A stretch of DNA of 64,000 nucleotides from Poriferisodalis sp965204195 (GTDB taxonomy: Bacteria; Actinomycetota; Acidimicrobiia; Acidimicrobiales; Poriferisodalaceae), in assembly GCF_965204195.1 (NCBI RefSeq), contig NZ_OZ241975.1, positions 3,100,001 to 3,164,000 of the forward strand, written 5' to 3'. The notes under the pieces were generated by a model. The model was not told the origin of the DNA, ran no database searches, and saw only the letters and a list, made by a program, of their open reading frames with translations. Both the position numbers and the translations under genes were made by a program. Positions 35,749 through 43,749 of this stretch are shown in pieces; position 1 is the stretch's first letter; each line of letters begins with the position of its first letter.

Positions 35749-36381
35749 CTACAACGCTTCGAGTCGAGCGACCCAACCGTCGAAGCGAGGGCACTCTTCA
35801 CGGATTCTCACGAGTCCGATCGCGTTGGCAATCGCCGGGCCGTGAAGCCGCTTCTCGTACTTCATCCCGTGGTCTTTGAAGCAGCGCTCGACCCTCTTGC
35901 TCGGGGCAGTCGTGTCGCCGTCGTTGATGTCCTCGGGCGTGCCGAAGCCAGCTGCAATCTGCCCGAGGGACTCCACTGCCGATGCTGGCAGGCCCGCAAT
36001 GACGCCGAACGAACTCGGGTCCGAGAAGAGCAACGCCTCAAGCTCATACTGCTGGACGTACGCGAACTGCGGGGTGGCACGAGGCTCTCGCCGGCTGTGG
36101 TTGCCGATTGCCGCGTCGATTCGCGCCGTGAGGTCGTCAACCGTCTCGCCCGGCTCGAGCCGGCCGAAACGGTAGAAGTCCACCAACGAGGTCACGGCGT
36201 CGTAGTTCCAAGACAGCTTCGCCATGTGCGGCGCCAGCCGGTCGACGTTGATGTTTCCGCCTCGACTCCATGGCTTGATCGGGTCAACCAAGATGCCCTG
36301 GTCAGCGAGGTGCGGTGACAACAGCTGCTTGACGAGTTCTTCCTCGGTTTCGCCCTCGACCGCGACAGCCACCCGCTTCAC
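35749..36381 (-). CDS. DUF4276 family protein (TOPRIM-like)
   Basis: 210-aa protein with the DUF4276 layout: N-terminal AVAVEGETEEELVKQLL (TOPRIM-style catalytic Glu), then YDAVTSLVDFYRFG with the conserved Asp68, and FAYVQQYELEALLFSDPSSF. These match a TOPRIM nuclease/primase-like fold. The start is a GTG at 36381 overlapping the ATPase stop as GTGA. ATPase plus TOPRIM pairs form anti-phage systems such as OLD/Gabija and PARIS; DUF4276 pairs are frequent in defence islands but, to my knowledge, less characterised. A nuclease role in defence is inferred. Confidence 0.82.
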   Translation of the reverse strand: MKRVAVAVEGETEEELVKQLLSPHLADQGILVDPIKPWSRGGNINVDRLAPHMAKLSWNYDAVTSLVDFYRFGRLEPGETVDDLTARIDAAIGNHSRREPRATPQFAYVQQYELEALLFSDPSSFGVIAGLPASAVESLGQIAAGFGTPEDINDGDTTAPSKRVERCFKDHGMKYEKRLHGPAIANAIGLVRIREECPRFDGWVARLEAL

Positions 36382-37556
36382 GGGCGACCGCCGAGCAGGT
36401 TCATCTGCCAGAGTTCTCCCGTCGTGTAGTTCTCGTCAAGCCAGCGCACATAGTCCGCTCGGTTCAGGCGGCGCACCTTCGTCTCGGACTTCTCCAGTTC
36501 CATCACCACAATCTCGCTGAGATCGAATGCATCGACAAGCAACGGCGACTGGGTTGCCACGATCACCTGACACCGATCTGCGAGGGCTTCGATCATCGAC
36601 CCCATCAGCGAGACAGCAGCAGGGTGCAGGCCCAGTTCTGGCTCATCGAGCACCATCACCTTGGGCAGCATGTCGGACGGAAGGTTGAGAAGCGTGACCA
36701 ACGCGAAGAATCGCAGCGACCCATCCGAGGTCAGATGGGCGCCGAGAGTCTTGTCCCATTCCGCCGCGCGCCACCTCAAGATCGCTTTGCCGTTCCGTTC
36801 CTCAAGGAGAAACTGATCAAAGTTGGGCAGGATGCGTCGAATATTGCATTGGACCCACTCGTAGTGATCCGGGTACTCCTCCAAGAGTCGAAGTAGCACA
36901 GCGGCCAAGTTGCCGCCATCGGAGCGCAGCAAACGGTTGTCGCTCGCGTCCCATGGCCGCTTCATGGGGGCGCCTAGGGAGGTGTCGTGGAACTGAAAGG
37001 TGTGGCAATCCCTCAGCAGGTTGCAGACCACACGCGCCGTCGTCGGCTTGAGATCGGGAATGCGACCCTTGGCGGCGTCATCAATCCTCGCTTCAGTATG
37101 ACCGCTGCCCACCGAGATCCATTTGGCCAACCCCGTCCCTCTTTTCGGATCGCTGAATCGCCAGCGCTCGTCGCTGAAGATGAAGCGATCGGGAGCACCG
37201 TAGGAGAGCGAGATCGAGTACTCGTTCAGTCCCTTTGAAGTCGAGAGGCGAACATCGGCATCCATTCGCGGCGTCACTTTGTTCCCCATGAACAGCTGGT
37301 CGTCGGCACCGCCGTATTGGTTAACGAACTGTTCAAGGCGGCCTGATCGCAGCATCCAACCCAACATCTCAAAGAAGCGAACGAAGTTTGACTTGCCCGA
37401 ACCGTTCGCGCCGATGAGAACCGTTACGCCCCGCAATCCTTCCAACTCGACGTTAGCTAGCGAACGGAACCCGCGAATCGCCACTGACTCAAGCCTCGCC
37501 GTTGCAGATTCCGCAGCTGTATGCGTCCGCTTTTCCCACTGGGATTCGTCATCCAT
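36378..37556 (-). CDS. AAA/SMC-like ATPase (RecF/OLD-type, AAA_21)
   Basis: 392-aa ATPase with an ABC/SMC-type head. Walker A IGANGSGKSNF (about 48-58), signature-like LTSDGSLRF (about 275-283), Walker B VMVLDEPELGLHP (about 300-312) and H-loop VATQSPLLVDAF are intact. It has no TOPRIM of its own, unlike OLD nucleases; instead a separate TOPRIM-like DUF4276 gene overlaps its end. It probably senses or clamps nucleic acid and controls the partner. First gene of a three-gene operon. Confidence 0.88.
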   Translation of the reverse strand: MDDESQWEKRTHTAAESATARLESVAIRGFRSLANVELEGLRGVTVLIGANGSGKSNFVRFFEMLGWMLRSGRLEQFVNQYGGADDQLFMGNKVTPRMDADVRLSTSKGLNEYSISLSYGAPDRFIFSDERWRFSDPKRGTGLAKWISVGSGHTEARIDDAAKGRIPDLKPTTARVVCNLLRDCHTFQFHDTSLGAPMKRPWDASDNRLLRSDGGNLAAVLLRLLEEYPDHYEWVQCNIRRILPNFDQFLLEERNGKAILRWRAAEWDKTLGAHLTSDGSLRFFALVTLLNLPSDMLPKVMVLDEPELGLHPAAVSLMGSMIEALADRCQVIVATQSPLLVDAFDLSEIVVMELEKSETKVRRLNRADYVRWLDENYTTGELWQMNLLGGRP

Positions 37557-37713
37557 CAGGAACTCGACACCTCATTGACCGGGGCTGCCCATGGTCTGGC
37601 CCAACTCTGCGGCAATCGGATGCTTCTTGATCCTACGGTGCCACCCGGGGCGCGACGGGTTCGGAGGCGTCGCTACGACACGGGCGACGATTCGAGTTGG
37701 GGATTTGGAGGCA

Positions 37714-37842
37714 TCAAATCCAGAGATGCCTGAAGCTGTTCGGCGGCGGTTGCTCGACCGGCTCCGGCTGTGGCGGATCAGTGTTCTGCGGCTCCGGCTG
37801 CTGCTGTGGCTACTGCTGTTCGGGTTCCGGCTGCGCGGCCTG
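37714..37842 (-). pseudogene. In-frame Pro/Gln/Glu-rich tail beyond the stop of the secreted protein
   Basis: After the TAA at 37843-37845 the same frame continues for 10 codons (QAAQPEPEQQ), a TAG at 37810-37812, and 31 more codons rich in Pro, Gln and Glu (PQQQPEPQNTDPPQPEP) to a TGA at 37714. The composition is that of the internal linker of the same protein, suggesting a formerly longer product cut short by stop codons. Confidence 0.45.
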
Positions 37843-39837
37843 TTACTCGGCCTCGGTCGGCAGGGTGATGCGGGCGTGGATGCGCTCGCCTTTGCCGGCT
37901 TCGTTCTGGGCTCGCACCCAGACCCGGTAGGTCGCGCCGGGCGTGAGGTTGCCGAAGGTGGTGGTCGTCTTGCCCGCCGCGATATTGCGGTTCTTGCCCT
38001 TGCCGGTGTCGGTGTTCTTGATGTGCGCGATGTAGCGGTCGGGCGTGTCGCCGGAGGCCGGGGCCTCCCAGGTGACGATGACCTTGTTGCGCTTGGCCGT
38101 CAGTTGCAGGCCGACCACCGGGCCGGGCGTCTCCACCGGGTCCGCGGTCTGCTGCTGCTGCTCTGGTTGTTGTTGTTCGGGGATTTGCTGCTGTGGCTGT
38201 TGTTGCTGTTGTGGTTCGGGGGCGTCGTCGTCGGGGACGGTGACGATCTTCGGCTCGGGGCGCGCCTCGGTCACCTCGATGCTGTAGGTGGTCGTGCCGC
38301 CGGAACCGCTGACCATGACGTACAGCTCGGTCGCGCCGCCGTCGGGCGCGAGGGCCAGATCGACCGTCGTGCCCGAGGGCCGCACCCGCGCCGGGCGCGT
38401 GAAGGTCGTCGCGCCCTGGCGCGAGCCCGCGTGCACGCTCTCCCCGCCGCTCCAGTGCGGCGCCAGCGTCACGCTCGTCGTCCCCGCCGGGACCTCCGCC
38501 CGGTACGACGTCACATCGGTCGAGAAGGCCGGGCTCAGCGCCACCGCTCCCGAACCGGCCGTGAGCGCGAGCCCGGTCACGGTCAGCGGGTCGCGCTCTT
38601 GGTGCCTCGCCGCGTTCTGCGCGCTCTGTTCGTCCATGACAACGACGGTCACCCGGGCGCCCAGGTAATCCGGCGGGACCTCCGGCGAGTCGACGCTGTG
38701 GTCGACGTGCAGGACCTCGGCACGGGAGTCCGCGTCCTTTCCGGCGCTGACCGTGAACGTCTTCGGGCTCGTGTCTCCCGCCTCGACCCAGATCCGCTCG
38801 GGAGAGACCGTGATCGCGTCGATGTCGCTGTCGCCGGCGGCGCTGACGCGCGGGGAAATGTACGCGGCGTCCTCCAGCGGCGTCTTCAGGCGGACGGTGT
38901 AGGTCGCGCTGGCGCCCTCCTCCAGCCACACGGAGCCCGGGGAAGGAGCCAAAAAGCGGCAGTCGTCGTCGATGATCTCGATCGACACCACCAGGCCATG
39001 GTGCCGGTCCTGGCGGTCCCAGCCTCCCCAGTCGGGACCGCCGCCGATGCCGTGGTGCCTGATCCAGTACCGGGTGCCGGGCGGAGACTTGCACACGTTG
39101 TCGTCCACCGCGGTGAGCCGGACCGACTTGGACCGCTGCCAGTCCCCGCTCAAGTAATTGGGATGCGGAGCGGCCTTCCAAGTGACCGAGTTGTGGATCG
39201 TTAACAGACCGTTGTCGACATTGGGGTAATCACTGCCGTCCGGCCGGACGTTGTGATGCCGCGGCGCGATGATCAGATCCGCGGTCGGCGGCTGGTGGAG
39301 CACGATGCCGTAGGTGATCGATGCGCCCTCGGCGATCTTCATGCGCCCGGGTCCCATTGGGTGGAACCCGTCAACAGACATGCTGCCCTGGCGGCCGATC
39401 GAGACCGGCTGGGGGCAGGATGCGCCGCTGGCCACGATGCTGAGCACCGCGCCGCGGCCGCCGGACCAGCTGGCGGTGGTGTCAAACTCAGCCGTCTCGT
39501 CGTTGGCCGGATGCGTGGCCGAGGAAAACGCATGGGCGGTCGCGCCGACGCAGAACTTGTAGCTGTCCAGCGCGGTCACCACGCTGCGGTTGAAAGATAC
39601 AACGATGTCGTTGTGGGCTGACCTGTACACGATCTGGGTAATCGACCAGGCGTTGCCTCCCAACGTGAAGTCGTCTTCCGACAGGTTGTCCGTGTCGCTG
39701 CACTCGGCGTCCGTTATCCCGTTCAGGCAGCCAGCTCCATTGTCCAGCGTCTGCGCCGCCAGCGTGGCGGACCAAGATGGTGTCTGCGCCGCGGCCGGCT
39801 GGGCGGTCAACGTGAGCGCGGTGCTGAGCATGAGCAT
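37843..39837 (-). CDS. Secreted cadherin-like / fibronectin III surface protein
   Basis: At least 664 aa, exported. From the ATG at 39837 the signal lacks a basic n-region (LMLSTALTLTAQPAAAQ). Reading upstream in frame adds RRSALKLTLAAAAS and then a poly-Gly run from the 21-base G tract, so the true start is probably the ATG at 39907 when the tract has the right length. The mature protein has a Ca-type beta-sandwich N-terminal half, Calx-like modules (SVWLEEGASATYTVRLKTPL, ERIWVEAGDTSPKTFTVSA), a cadherin-like beta-sandwich (LTVTGLALTAGSGAVALSPAF), a Gln/Pro linker (PEPQQQQQPQQQIPEQQQ) and a C-terminal FnIII. Probably an adhesin or matrix protein; inference. Confidence 0.8.
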   Translation of the reverse strand: MLMLSTALTLTAQPAAAQTPSWSATLAAQTLDNGAGCLNGITDAECSDTDNLSEDDFTLGGNAWSITQIVYRSAHNDIVVSFNRSVVTALDSYKFCVGATAHAFSSATHPANDETAEFDTTASWSGGRGAVLSIVASGASCPQPVSIGRQGSMSVDGFHPMGPGRMKIAEGASITYGIVLHQPPTADLIIAPRHHNVRPDGSDYPNVDNGLLTIHNSVTWKAAPHPNYLSGDWQRSKSVRLTAVDDNVCKSPPGTRYWIRHHGIGGGPDWGGWDRQDRHHGLVVSIEIIDDDCRFLAPSPGSVWLEEGASATYTVRLKTPLEDAAYISPRVSAAGDSDIDAITVSPERIWVEAGDTSPKTFTVSAGKDADSRAEVLHVDHSVDSPEVPPDYLGARVTVVVMDEQSAQNAARHQERDPLTVTGLALTAGSGAVALSPAFSTDVTSYRAEVPAGTTSVTLAPHWSGGESVHAGSRQGATTFTRPARVRPSGTTVDLALAPDGGATELYVMVSGSGGTTTYSIEVTEARPEPKIVTVPDDDAPEPQQQQQPQQQIPEQQQPEQQQQTADPVETPGPVVGLQLTAKRNKVIVTWEAPASGDTPDRYIAHIKNTDTGKGKNRNIAAGKTTTTFGNLTPGATYRVWVRAQNEAGKGERIHARITLPTEAE

Positions 39838-39880
39838 GCTGGCCGCTGCGGCCAGCGTCAGTTTGAGGGCGGAACGTCTA

Positions 39881-39901
39881 CCCCCCCCCCCCCCCCCCCC
39901 C
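39881..39901. repeat. 21-base C homopolymer (G on the coding strand)
   Basis: An uninterrupted run of 21 C between the ATG at 39907 (minus strand) and the basic part of the signal peptide of the secreted protein. With 21 bases the ATG is out of frame; with 20 or 23 it is in frame and encodes Met-Phe, then a Gly run, then Arg-Arg-Ser-Ala and the hydrophobic core. This is the classic layout of a slipped-strand phase switch. A sequencing or assembly error in the run length is possible. Confidence 0.85.
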
Positions 39902-40088
39902 GAACATGCGTGCGGTTCGGGTCGGGGTACGTGCTGGTTCAGTCATCATTCATGCCCTTGTCGTTCGCCCTTGTCGTCCATGGACGCGGGCGACACTACA
40001 CGCGGCAGACCGCGGACAGACACATGCCGGCTGCGCCGGGGTCGCACATTCCGCGCATATGAGGAATCGCCCTCACGGTGCGGGGAGA

Positions 40089-40212
40089 CGGTCGCACACG
40101 GGCCGTGAAGCCACCGTCATCGATCTGCAGTTCCAAGCGCATGCGACCGAACACCCACGACCCGGCAGCGAGTGCCGTGACCAGCGGGATTGGGACCCAC
40201 AGCCGGACGGCA
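40089..40212 (-). pseudogene. Fragment duplicated from the two-helix membrane protein gene
   Basis: Read on the minus strand it encodes VRLWVPIPLV, then SWVFGRMRLELQIDDGG and FTARVRP, nearly the same as RLWVTVPLV...SWMFSRMRLELQIDDGG...FTARVRP of the gene at 35224-35745. Neither the N-terminal helix nor the rest of the PH-like domain is present. It lies directly after the vapC stop and is bounded on the other side by non-homologous DNA, so it is a broken partial copy about 4.6 kb from its relative. Confidence 0.8.
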
Positions 40213-40226
40213 CCCGCTTCGTACCG

Positions 40227-40670
40227 TCACGGCCTTGCGACGTCGCCCTCGCCTGCCGACCACGGATTGACGATGTCGAGGCCCGCGCCAGCGAAGTCGC
40301 CAACGTTGCGCGTGACCACCGACATGCGGTGCACAGATGCGATGGCAGCGATCTGGGCATCCGCGTGCGCCGCCGGACGGCCAGCTGCTCTCCGCGCTGC
40401 GGCGAACTCGGCGTACGCGACTGCGGCCGGGCTGTCGAAGGGCAGGATTCGACCGGCGAAGTCCTCGCGCAACAGCGCGTCTATGGCTTCACCGACAGCA
40501 TCCCGGCGTGCCCCGGCCGGCATGATCTCCACACCAAAGCGAAGCTCTGCCTCGGTCACGGCAGTCAGGAACAGATGCGAAGCGTCCCGAGCGGCAACCC
40601 ACCCCACCACCGACGGCTCGGCAATGGGACGCAACAACTCCGACACGACGTTCGTGTCCAGAATGAACAT
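40227..40670 (-). CDS. vapC: PIN-domain toxin (VapC/FitB type)
   Basis: 147-aa PIN-fold RNase toxin. The acidic residues of the active site are present: Asp5 in FILDTNVVSELL, Glu42 in AVTEAELRFGVE, Asp104 in HADAQIAAIA and Asp125 in TRNVGDF. Length and the LDTNVVSELLRP start are typical of FitB-like VapC. It follows its antitoxin gene by 6 nt. Likely target is tRNA or rRNA, as for the family; the exact target is unknown. Confidence 0.93.
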   Translation of the reverse strand: MFILDTNVVSELLRPIAEPSVVGWVAARDASHLFLTAVTEAELRFGVEIMPAGARRDAVGEAIDALLREDFAGRILPFDSPAAVAYAEFAAARRAAGRPAAHADAQIAAIASVHRMSVVTRNVGDFAGAGLDIVNPWSAGEGDVARP

Positions 40671-40676
40671 CGCCGT

Positions 40677-40919
40677 CTAGCTGAACACTGGTGGCTCACG
40701 CACCGGCTCGCGCGGAGGCAGCACCAGCTCCACCCCGCCGAGCGGCTCGACGCGTGCGCGAATCGACGCCACGAGATCCGCAGGCACGACGTCGGCCTCG
40801 ACGGCAGAGCGGAGGATCCGGCGGGCCTCCTCCTCCATTGAGCAGCCATGAACCGCCGCGCGCGTTCGCAGCCCGGTCTTGACGTGCTCGTCGAGGTTAC
40901 GAATCGTGATGCTTGCCAA
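40677..40919 (-). CDS. vapB: Ribbon-helix-helix antitoxin (FitA/VapB type)
   Basis: 80-aa antitoxin with the Arc/FitA start MASITIRNLDEHVKTGLRTRAAVHGCSMEEEARRILR, a DNA-binding ribbon-helix-helix, followed by a flexible Pro/Glu-rich C-terminus (LPPREPVREPPVFS) that would wrap the PIN toxin. Upstream and almost adjacent to the toxin gene; the pair is expected to repress its own promoter in the 138-nt gap to 41057. Confidence 0.92.
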   Translation of the reverse strand: MASITIRNLDEHVKTGLRTRAAVHGCSMEEEARRILRSAVEADVVPADLVASIRARVEPLGGVELVLPPREPVREPPVFS

Positions 40920-41057
40920 CGCTGCGACTCCCGATACCTGCGGCTTCTCGCGGATGATTGCATTGCAATCATATCGGGCCTGACCGTTTCGGCCGTCAGT
41001 CGCCCGAATGACGACAGCGGCCTACTGGTTGGGTGCTGCACAAGTAGCGTCCGCGGC

Positions 41058-42026
41058 ATGGATGCGGGCAGTGCTGTCGGCGGGACGGCGGACGGGGCGG
41101 GCAATACGGGCGGCGAGGCGGTGGTGCTGTACGACGAGGTCGACACGGTCGCGTTCATCACGCTGAATCGGCCGGAGCGCATGAACACGCTGACTGAGAG
41201 CGTCATTGCCGGGGTGGCAGACGGCATCGACCGGGCGACGGCCTCCCGCAACGTCCGCTCGATCGTCATCCGGGGCAACGGCCCCACGCTCACGGCGGGC
41301 TACGACCTCAACCCCGGCGGCGGCACCCGTGGCGGCAGCCACGGGAATGACACAGCCAGCGCCGAAGAGCTGTACGACTCCTGGGGCAGCCCCTATGGCG
41401 CCCCCGGCCCCAAGCCCCGCGAGGGCGCCTGGGACCCGGTGCGCGACTGGCAGTTCATGGGCCACAACGTCAAGCGGTTCATGAAGATCTGGGAGTGCCC
41501 CAAGCCGGTGCTGGGCCAGATCCACGGCTGGGCGATCGGCGGGGCCACCGACATGATCCTGTGCTGCGACCTGCTGTTCATGGCCGATGACGCCCATATC
41601 GGCTACGCGCCGTCGCGCATCTACGGCACGCCCACCACGATGATGTGGGTGTACCGGCTGGGCCTCGAGCACGCCAAGCAGTTCCTGCTGTCGGGCGATG
41701 CCATCGATGCGGAGACTGCCCACCGCATCGGTCTCGTCGCCTACGTGCACCCGCCCGACGAACTCGGCGAGCGGGTCGAGGCGTTCGCCCGTCGGCTGGC
41801 GCACATCCCCGCCAACCAGCTCGCGCTCAACAAGCTGCTGGTCAACCAGGCCTACGAGAACATGGGCTTGCGCACCAGCCAGCTGCTCGGCACGTTCTTC
41901 GACGGCGTGACACGCCACACCGAGGAGGCCTACCGCTGGGTGGAGGACTTCGAGACGAAGGGTTTCCGCCAAGTGATCGCCGAACGCGACGCACCCCACG
42001 GCGACTACGGCGAGCGCCCCCGGTGA
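41058..42026 (+). CDS. Enoyl-CoA hydratase/isomerase (crotonase) family protein
   Basis: 322-aa crotonase-fold protein acting on an acyl-CoA. It has VAFITLNRPERMNTLTESV, the oxyanion/CoA segment GPTLTAGYDLN and GWAIGGATDMILCCDLLFMADDAHIGYAPSR. The two Glu of classic hydratases are not at the usual places (GATDM instead of GGGxEL, APSR instead of xPE), so it may catalyse another crotonase reaction. An insert of about 45 residues (GGGTRGGSHGND to DPVRDW) follows the oxyanion strand. The ATG at 41058 is used because upstream codons overlap the antitoxin region. It overlaps the hydrolase gene at its end. Confidence 0.85.
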   Translation: MDAGSAVGGTADGAGNTGGEAVVLYDEVDTVAFITLNRPERMNTLTESVIAGVADGIDRATASRNVRSIVIRGNGPTLTAGYDLNPGGGTRGGSHGNDTASAEELYDSWGSPYGAPGPKPREGAWDPVRDWQFMGHNVKRFMKIWECPKPVLGQIHGWAIGGATDMILCCDLLFMADDAHIGYAPSRIYGTPTTMMWVYRLGLEHAKQFLLSGDAIDAETAHRIGLVAYVHPPDELGERVEAFARRLAHIPANQLALNKLLVNQAYENMGLRTSQLLGTFFDGVTRHTEEAYRWVEDFETKGFRQVIAERDAPHGDYGERPR

Positions 42027-42883
42027 GCGCAACGGCAGATCCCCCAGTGCTGGTTCTGCTGCACGGGCTCGGTGCCAACCAGTTCGTCTGGGACCCGCTC
42101 ATCGGCTCGCTTCCGTGGGACGGCGCCATCGTGGCACCCGACCTGCGAGGGCACGGCGGCGCGGAGTGGCGCGGCCGGTACTCATTCGGTGCCATGGCGG
42201 CCGACGTCGCCGAGATGCTGGCGGACGAATACGCCGACGACCCGTATGTGGTGCTCGGTCATTCGATGGGCGGCATCGTGGGCCTGGCATTGGCGTCGGG
42301 CTGGTTCGGGGCACCGCCGCTGGCTGCTGCAACCATCGGGGTGAAGCTGCGCTGGTCCGACGAGGAGATCGGCCGAATCGACGACTTGGCCAGCCGACCG
42401 CCGCGGGAGTTCCCCGACCGTGCCGACGCCGTCGAATGGTTCATGAAGCTGGCGGGCCTGCACGGCGTGATCGCTCCCGACGATGAGCGCATCGAAGAGG
42501 CGATCGACGCCGGCGTCATGCGCACCGACACCGAGCTGCGCTTCACCGACGACGGCGAGCCGATGCGCATCGACCCGCCCGGACCGGCGCCGGGCTGGTG
42601 CGTGGCCCAAGACCCTGCCACCGTCGAAGTCGGCCCGCCTGACATGACGGGCCTGCTCGCGGCGGCCAAGTGCCCGGTGGTGATGGCGCTGGGCGAGCAT
42701 GATCCGCTGGTCGCTGTCGACCACCACCACGATCTGGCCGCAGCAGCGTCATCGAAGCCGCTGGCGGCAGGCGTCACGACGCCGTTTGTGTTCGCAGGCG
42801 TCGGTCACAACGCCATGGTCGAGGACCCGCAACAGGTCATCGACTGGCTCGCGACGTTGCCTGGGTTCGCCGACGCCCTCTGA
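42023..42883 (+). CDS. Alpha/beta-fold hydrolase
   Basis: 286-aa hydrolase. The oxyanion motif LHGLGANQFVWD, the nucleophile elbow VVLGHSMGGIVGLALA (Ser), the acid near ALGEHDPLV and the His in GVGHNAMVEDP make a complete catalytic triad. The start is a GTG overlapping the crotonase stop (GTGA), so the two are coupled and probably act on the same metabolite, for example a thioester, lactone or ester product. The substrate is unknown. Confidence 0.88.
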   Translation: MSATADPPVLVLLHGLGANQFVWDPLIGSLPWDGAIVAPDLRGHGGAEWRGRYSFGAMAADVAEMLADEYADDPYVVLGHSMGGIVGLALASGWFGAPPLAAATIGVKLRWSDEEIGRIDDLASRPPREFPDRADAVEWFMKLAGLHGVIAPDDERIEEAIDAGVMRTDTELRFTDDGEPMRIDPPGPAPGWCVAQDPATVEVGPPDMTGLLAAAKCPVVMALGEHDPLVAVDHHHDLAAAASSKPLAAGVTTPFVFAGVGHNAMVEDPQQVIDWLATLPGFADAL

Positions 42884-42896
42884 CCGGCAGCCCGGC

Positions 42897-43679
42897 TCAG
42901 CCCTCTTCGAGCGGCAGCTCTCCGGAGATCTTCACGCACTCGCCGCCGTCGATGTCCATCACATGGCCGGTCATCCACGAGCCGGCAGCCGACAGGAACA
43001 GCGCAGCCTCGCCGATGTCGGACGGTTCGCCGAGCCGCTTGAGCGGCAACTGGTCGGCGATCATCTTCCCGCGGGGTCCATCCCAGAGCACACGAGCGAA
43101 ATCGGTGCGGATCAGCCCCGGCGCGATGCAGTTCACCCGCACCTTCGGCCCCATCTCCGCCGCAAGCTGGCGGGTCATGTGCATGAGAGCGTCCTTGAAC
43201 ATGCAGTAGACGCCCAGCGCTTCGGACGTGTGATGCCCGCCTACCGAAGCGATGTTGATGACTGAACCGCCATGGGTGCCCATCCACTTGTCCCAAGCAA
43301 CCTGCGACCACTGCAGCGGTGCGCGCAGGTTCACCTCGTAGGTCTTGTCGAGCCGGGGGATGTCGCAGTCCATCATCGGGCCTGCCCATGGGTTCGTGGC
43401 TGCGTTGTTGACCAAAATGTCCAGCGACCCGTAGCGCTCGATTGTGCCGTCCATCACCCGCTCGGCCTCTTCGAGGTGCCCGATGTGGGACGCGATGTAG
43501 CTCACCTCGCCGCTGGCGCTCTCGGCCAGGTCGGCCACTGCCGCCTCGCACTTCTCGGCCTTGCGGCTCGTGATCATCACGTTCGCGCCCGCATCGGCGA
43601 ACGACTTCGCGATGCCCTTGCCGATGCCGGCCGAGCCGCCGGTCACCAGCGCCGTCTTGCCATCCAGTCGCAGTTCCAT
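42897..43679 (-). CDS. Short-chain dehydrogenase/reductase (SDR)
   Basis: 260-aa classical SDR. NAD(P) motif VTGGSAGIGKGIA, NNAA motif as VNNAATNPWAG, and YxxxK as YCMFK are present; the C-terminal MTGHVMDIDGGE is typical. Serine of the catalytic triad is probably in the VGGHHTSEAL stretch. Likely an alcohol/3-hydroxyacyl-CoA oxidoreductase. 70 nt downstream of the acyl-CoA dehydrogenase on the same strand, so one operon is likely. Confidence 0.9.
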   Translation of the reverse strand: MELRLDGKTALVTGGSAGIGKGIAKSFADAGANVMITSRKAEKCEAAVADLAESASGEVSYIASHIGHLEEAERVMDGTIERYGSLDILVNNAATNPWAGPMMDCDIPRLDKTYEVNLRAPLQWSQVAWDKWMGTHGGSVINIASVGGHHTSEALGVYCMFKDALMHMTRQLAAEMGPKVRVNCIAPGLIRTDFARVLWDGPRGKMIADQLPLKRLGEPSDIGEAALFLSAAGSWMTGHVMDIDGGECVKISGELPLEEG

Positions 43680-43749
43680 GATCAGTCCCCTTCAGTCGTA
43701 GGTGAGTGCGCGTGCGCGCCTCGTTCGTGCAGGTCTCGTTCCGCCCGGC

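Noticed and set aside
37591..39204. A 537-codon plus-strand open frame opposite the secreted protein and its upstream region
   Set aside because: Arg/Gly/Leu-rich antisense reading of a high-GC gene; the minus-strand protein has a signal peptide and clear domains.
39881..39901. Treating the C run as an assembly gap filler
   Set aside because: Fillers are normally N; flanking coding logic (ATG, basic residues, signal core) makes a true homopolymer more plausible, although its exact length is uncertain.
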